DNA from: an uncultured Flavobacteriales bacterium
Lineage (GTDB): Bacteria > Bacteroidota > Bacteroidia > Flavobacteriales_D > Crocinitomicaceae
NCBI GenBank assembly: GCA_903899795.1
Contig: CAIUKX010000424.1
Span: forward strand, 1-6,945
DNA: 6,945 nucleotides
Direction of reading: 5' to 3'
The notes beneath the pieces were generated by a model. It was not told the origin of the DNA and made no database searches. It was given only the letters and a program-made list of their open reading frames with translations. This document shows, piece by piece, positions 6,702-6,945 of the stretch (positions are counted from its first letter, which is position 1; every line of letters starts with the position of its first letter). The translations under genes were made by a program, and so were the position numbers.

Positions 6702-6945
6702 TTATTTTAAAGTATTCAACAAGTGGGGTCTTAATTTAAACCTATTTTTTCCTCCGTTCAATGTGTATCCTACTGAAAATCCGATCCCTGCTCCTAATAT
6801 CGATGGTAGTACAATCGATTTGTACCTCGATGAATTGAAGTGGTTTGTAGAATTTTTGTCAATTGATGCTAACGGAGCAACTATCACAGCAGAAAATAGT
6901 GATGCCCAACCAATGGAAATAGGTATTAATACATAAATGGCGTCA
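6702..6945 (-). CDS. Hypothetical membrane protein, C-terminal part (5' end cut by window edge)
   Basis: A minus-strand frame is open from the window edge to the TAA at 6704-6702, giving 80 residues that start DAIYVLIPISIGW. It has two hydrophobic, membrane-like stretches, about residues 2-27 (ending VAPLASI) and 44-62 (IVLPSILGAGIGFSVGY), then a basic tail (KNRFKLRP). The last sense codons and stop read T TTA AAA TAA, a slippery heptamer just before a stop; a -1 step there continues into IIKKQSEFIRK and the membrane frame at 6645. It may therefore be the upstream part of the broken gene annotated at 6290-6645. A plus-strand frame over the same bases lacks an ATG and is less convincing. Family not recognised. 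Confidence 0.45.
   Translation of the reverse strand, partial: DAIYVLIPISIGWASLFSAVIVAPLASIDKNSTNHFNSSRYKSIVLPSILGAGIGFSVGYTLNGGKNRFKLRPHLLNTLK

Noticed and set aside
6691..6936. Plus-strand 81-residue frame opposite the 6702-6945 minus frame
   Set aside because: Its only start is TTG directly after a stop, with no ATG before a late one, and it has no recognisable motif. The minus frame has membrane-like stretches and fits neighbouring minus-strand frames. The call is not certain, since its codon use is not bad.
1..6945. CRISPR array, tRNA or rRNA gene, insertion sequence
   Set aside because: No direct-repeat/spacer pattern, no cloverleaf with CCA-proximal arm, no transposase motif or terminal inverted repeats were seen on either strand.

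Overview
The window looks like chromosomal DNA from a Bacteroidota bacterium. Three things point there: a type IX secretion system (T9SS) type B cargo protein, a PorP/SprF-family outer-membrane protein, and two good matches to the Bacteroidota -7 promoter box TAnnTTTG in the shared upstream region. AT-rich codon use and the particular mix of DUF7948-like, SBBP, SprB and CHU_C modules suggest Flavobacteriales or a relative such as Crocinitomicaceae. That finer placement is inference.

Layout. (1) 1-779, minus: N-terminal 259 residues of a class II tRNA nucleotidyltransferase (cca), cut by the window edge at the start of its HD domain. (2) 780-977: divergent intergenic region with one candidate -7 box for each direction and two short inverted repeats. 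(3) 978-5120, plus: a 1380-residue secreted giant with signal peptide, DUF7948-like N-domain, seven SBBP repeats that read as one seven-bladed beta-propeller, Ig/PKD-like domains, four SprB-like repeats and a type B T9SS sorting domain. (4) 5121-5271: a 151-bp gap with no convincing terminator. (5) 5272-6264, plus: a complete PorP/SprF-family protein. (6) 6290-6945, minus: AT-rich, hydrophobic reading frames convergent with the PorP gene. They read as pieces of one multi-pass membrane protein broken by two -1 shifts, each at a homopolymer, and the upstream end is cut by the window edge.

How the genes work together. The large protein and the PorP/SprF homologue almost certainly form a cargo/partner pair. 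Type B cargo genes are commonly followed by a sprF-like gene whose product is needed to get that cargo out or attached to the cell surface. The cca gene is housekeeping and unrelated. The region after 6290 is unrecognised. Its most useful question is whether the frames are really broken, mis-sequenced, or joined by slippage.
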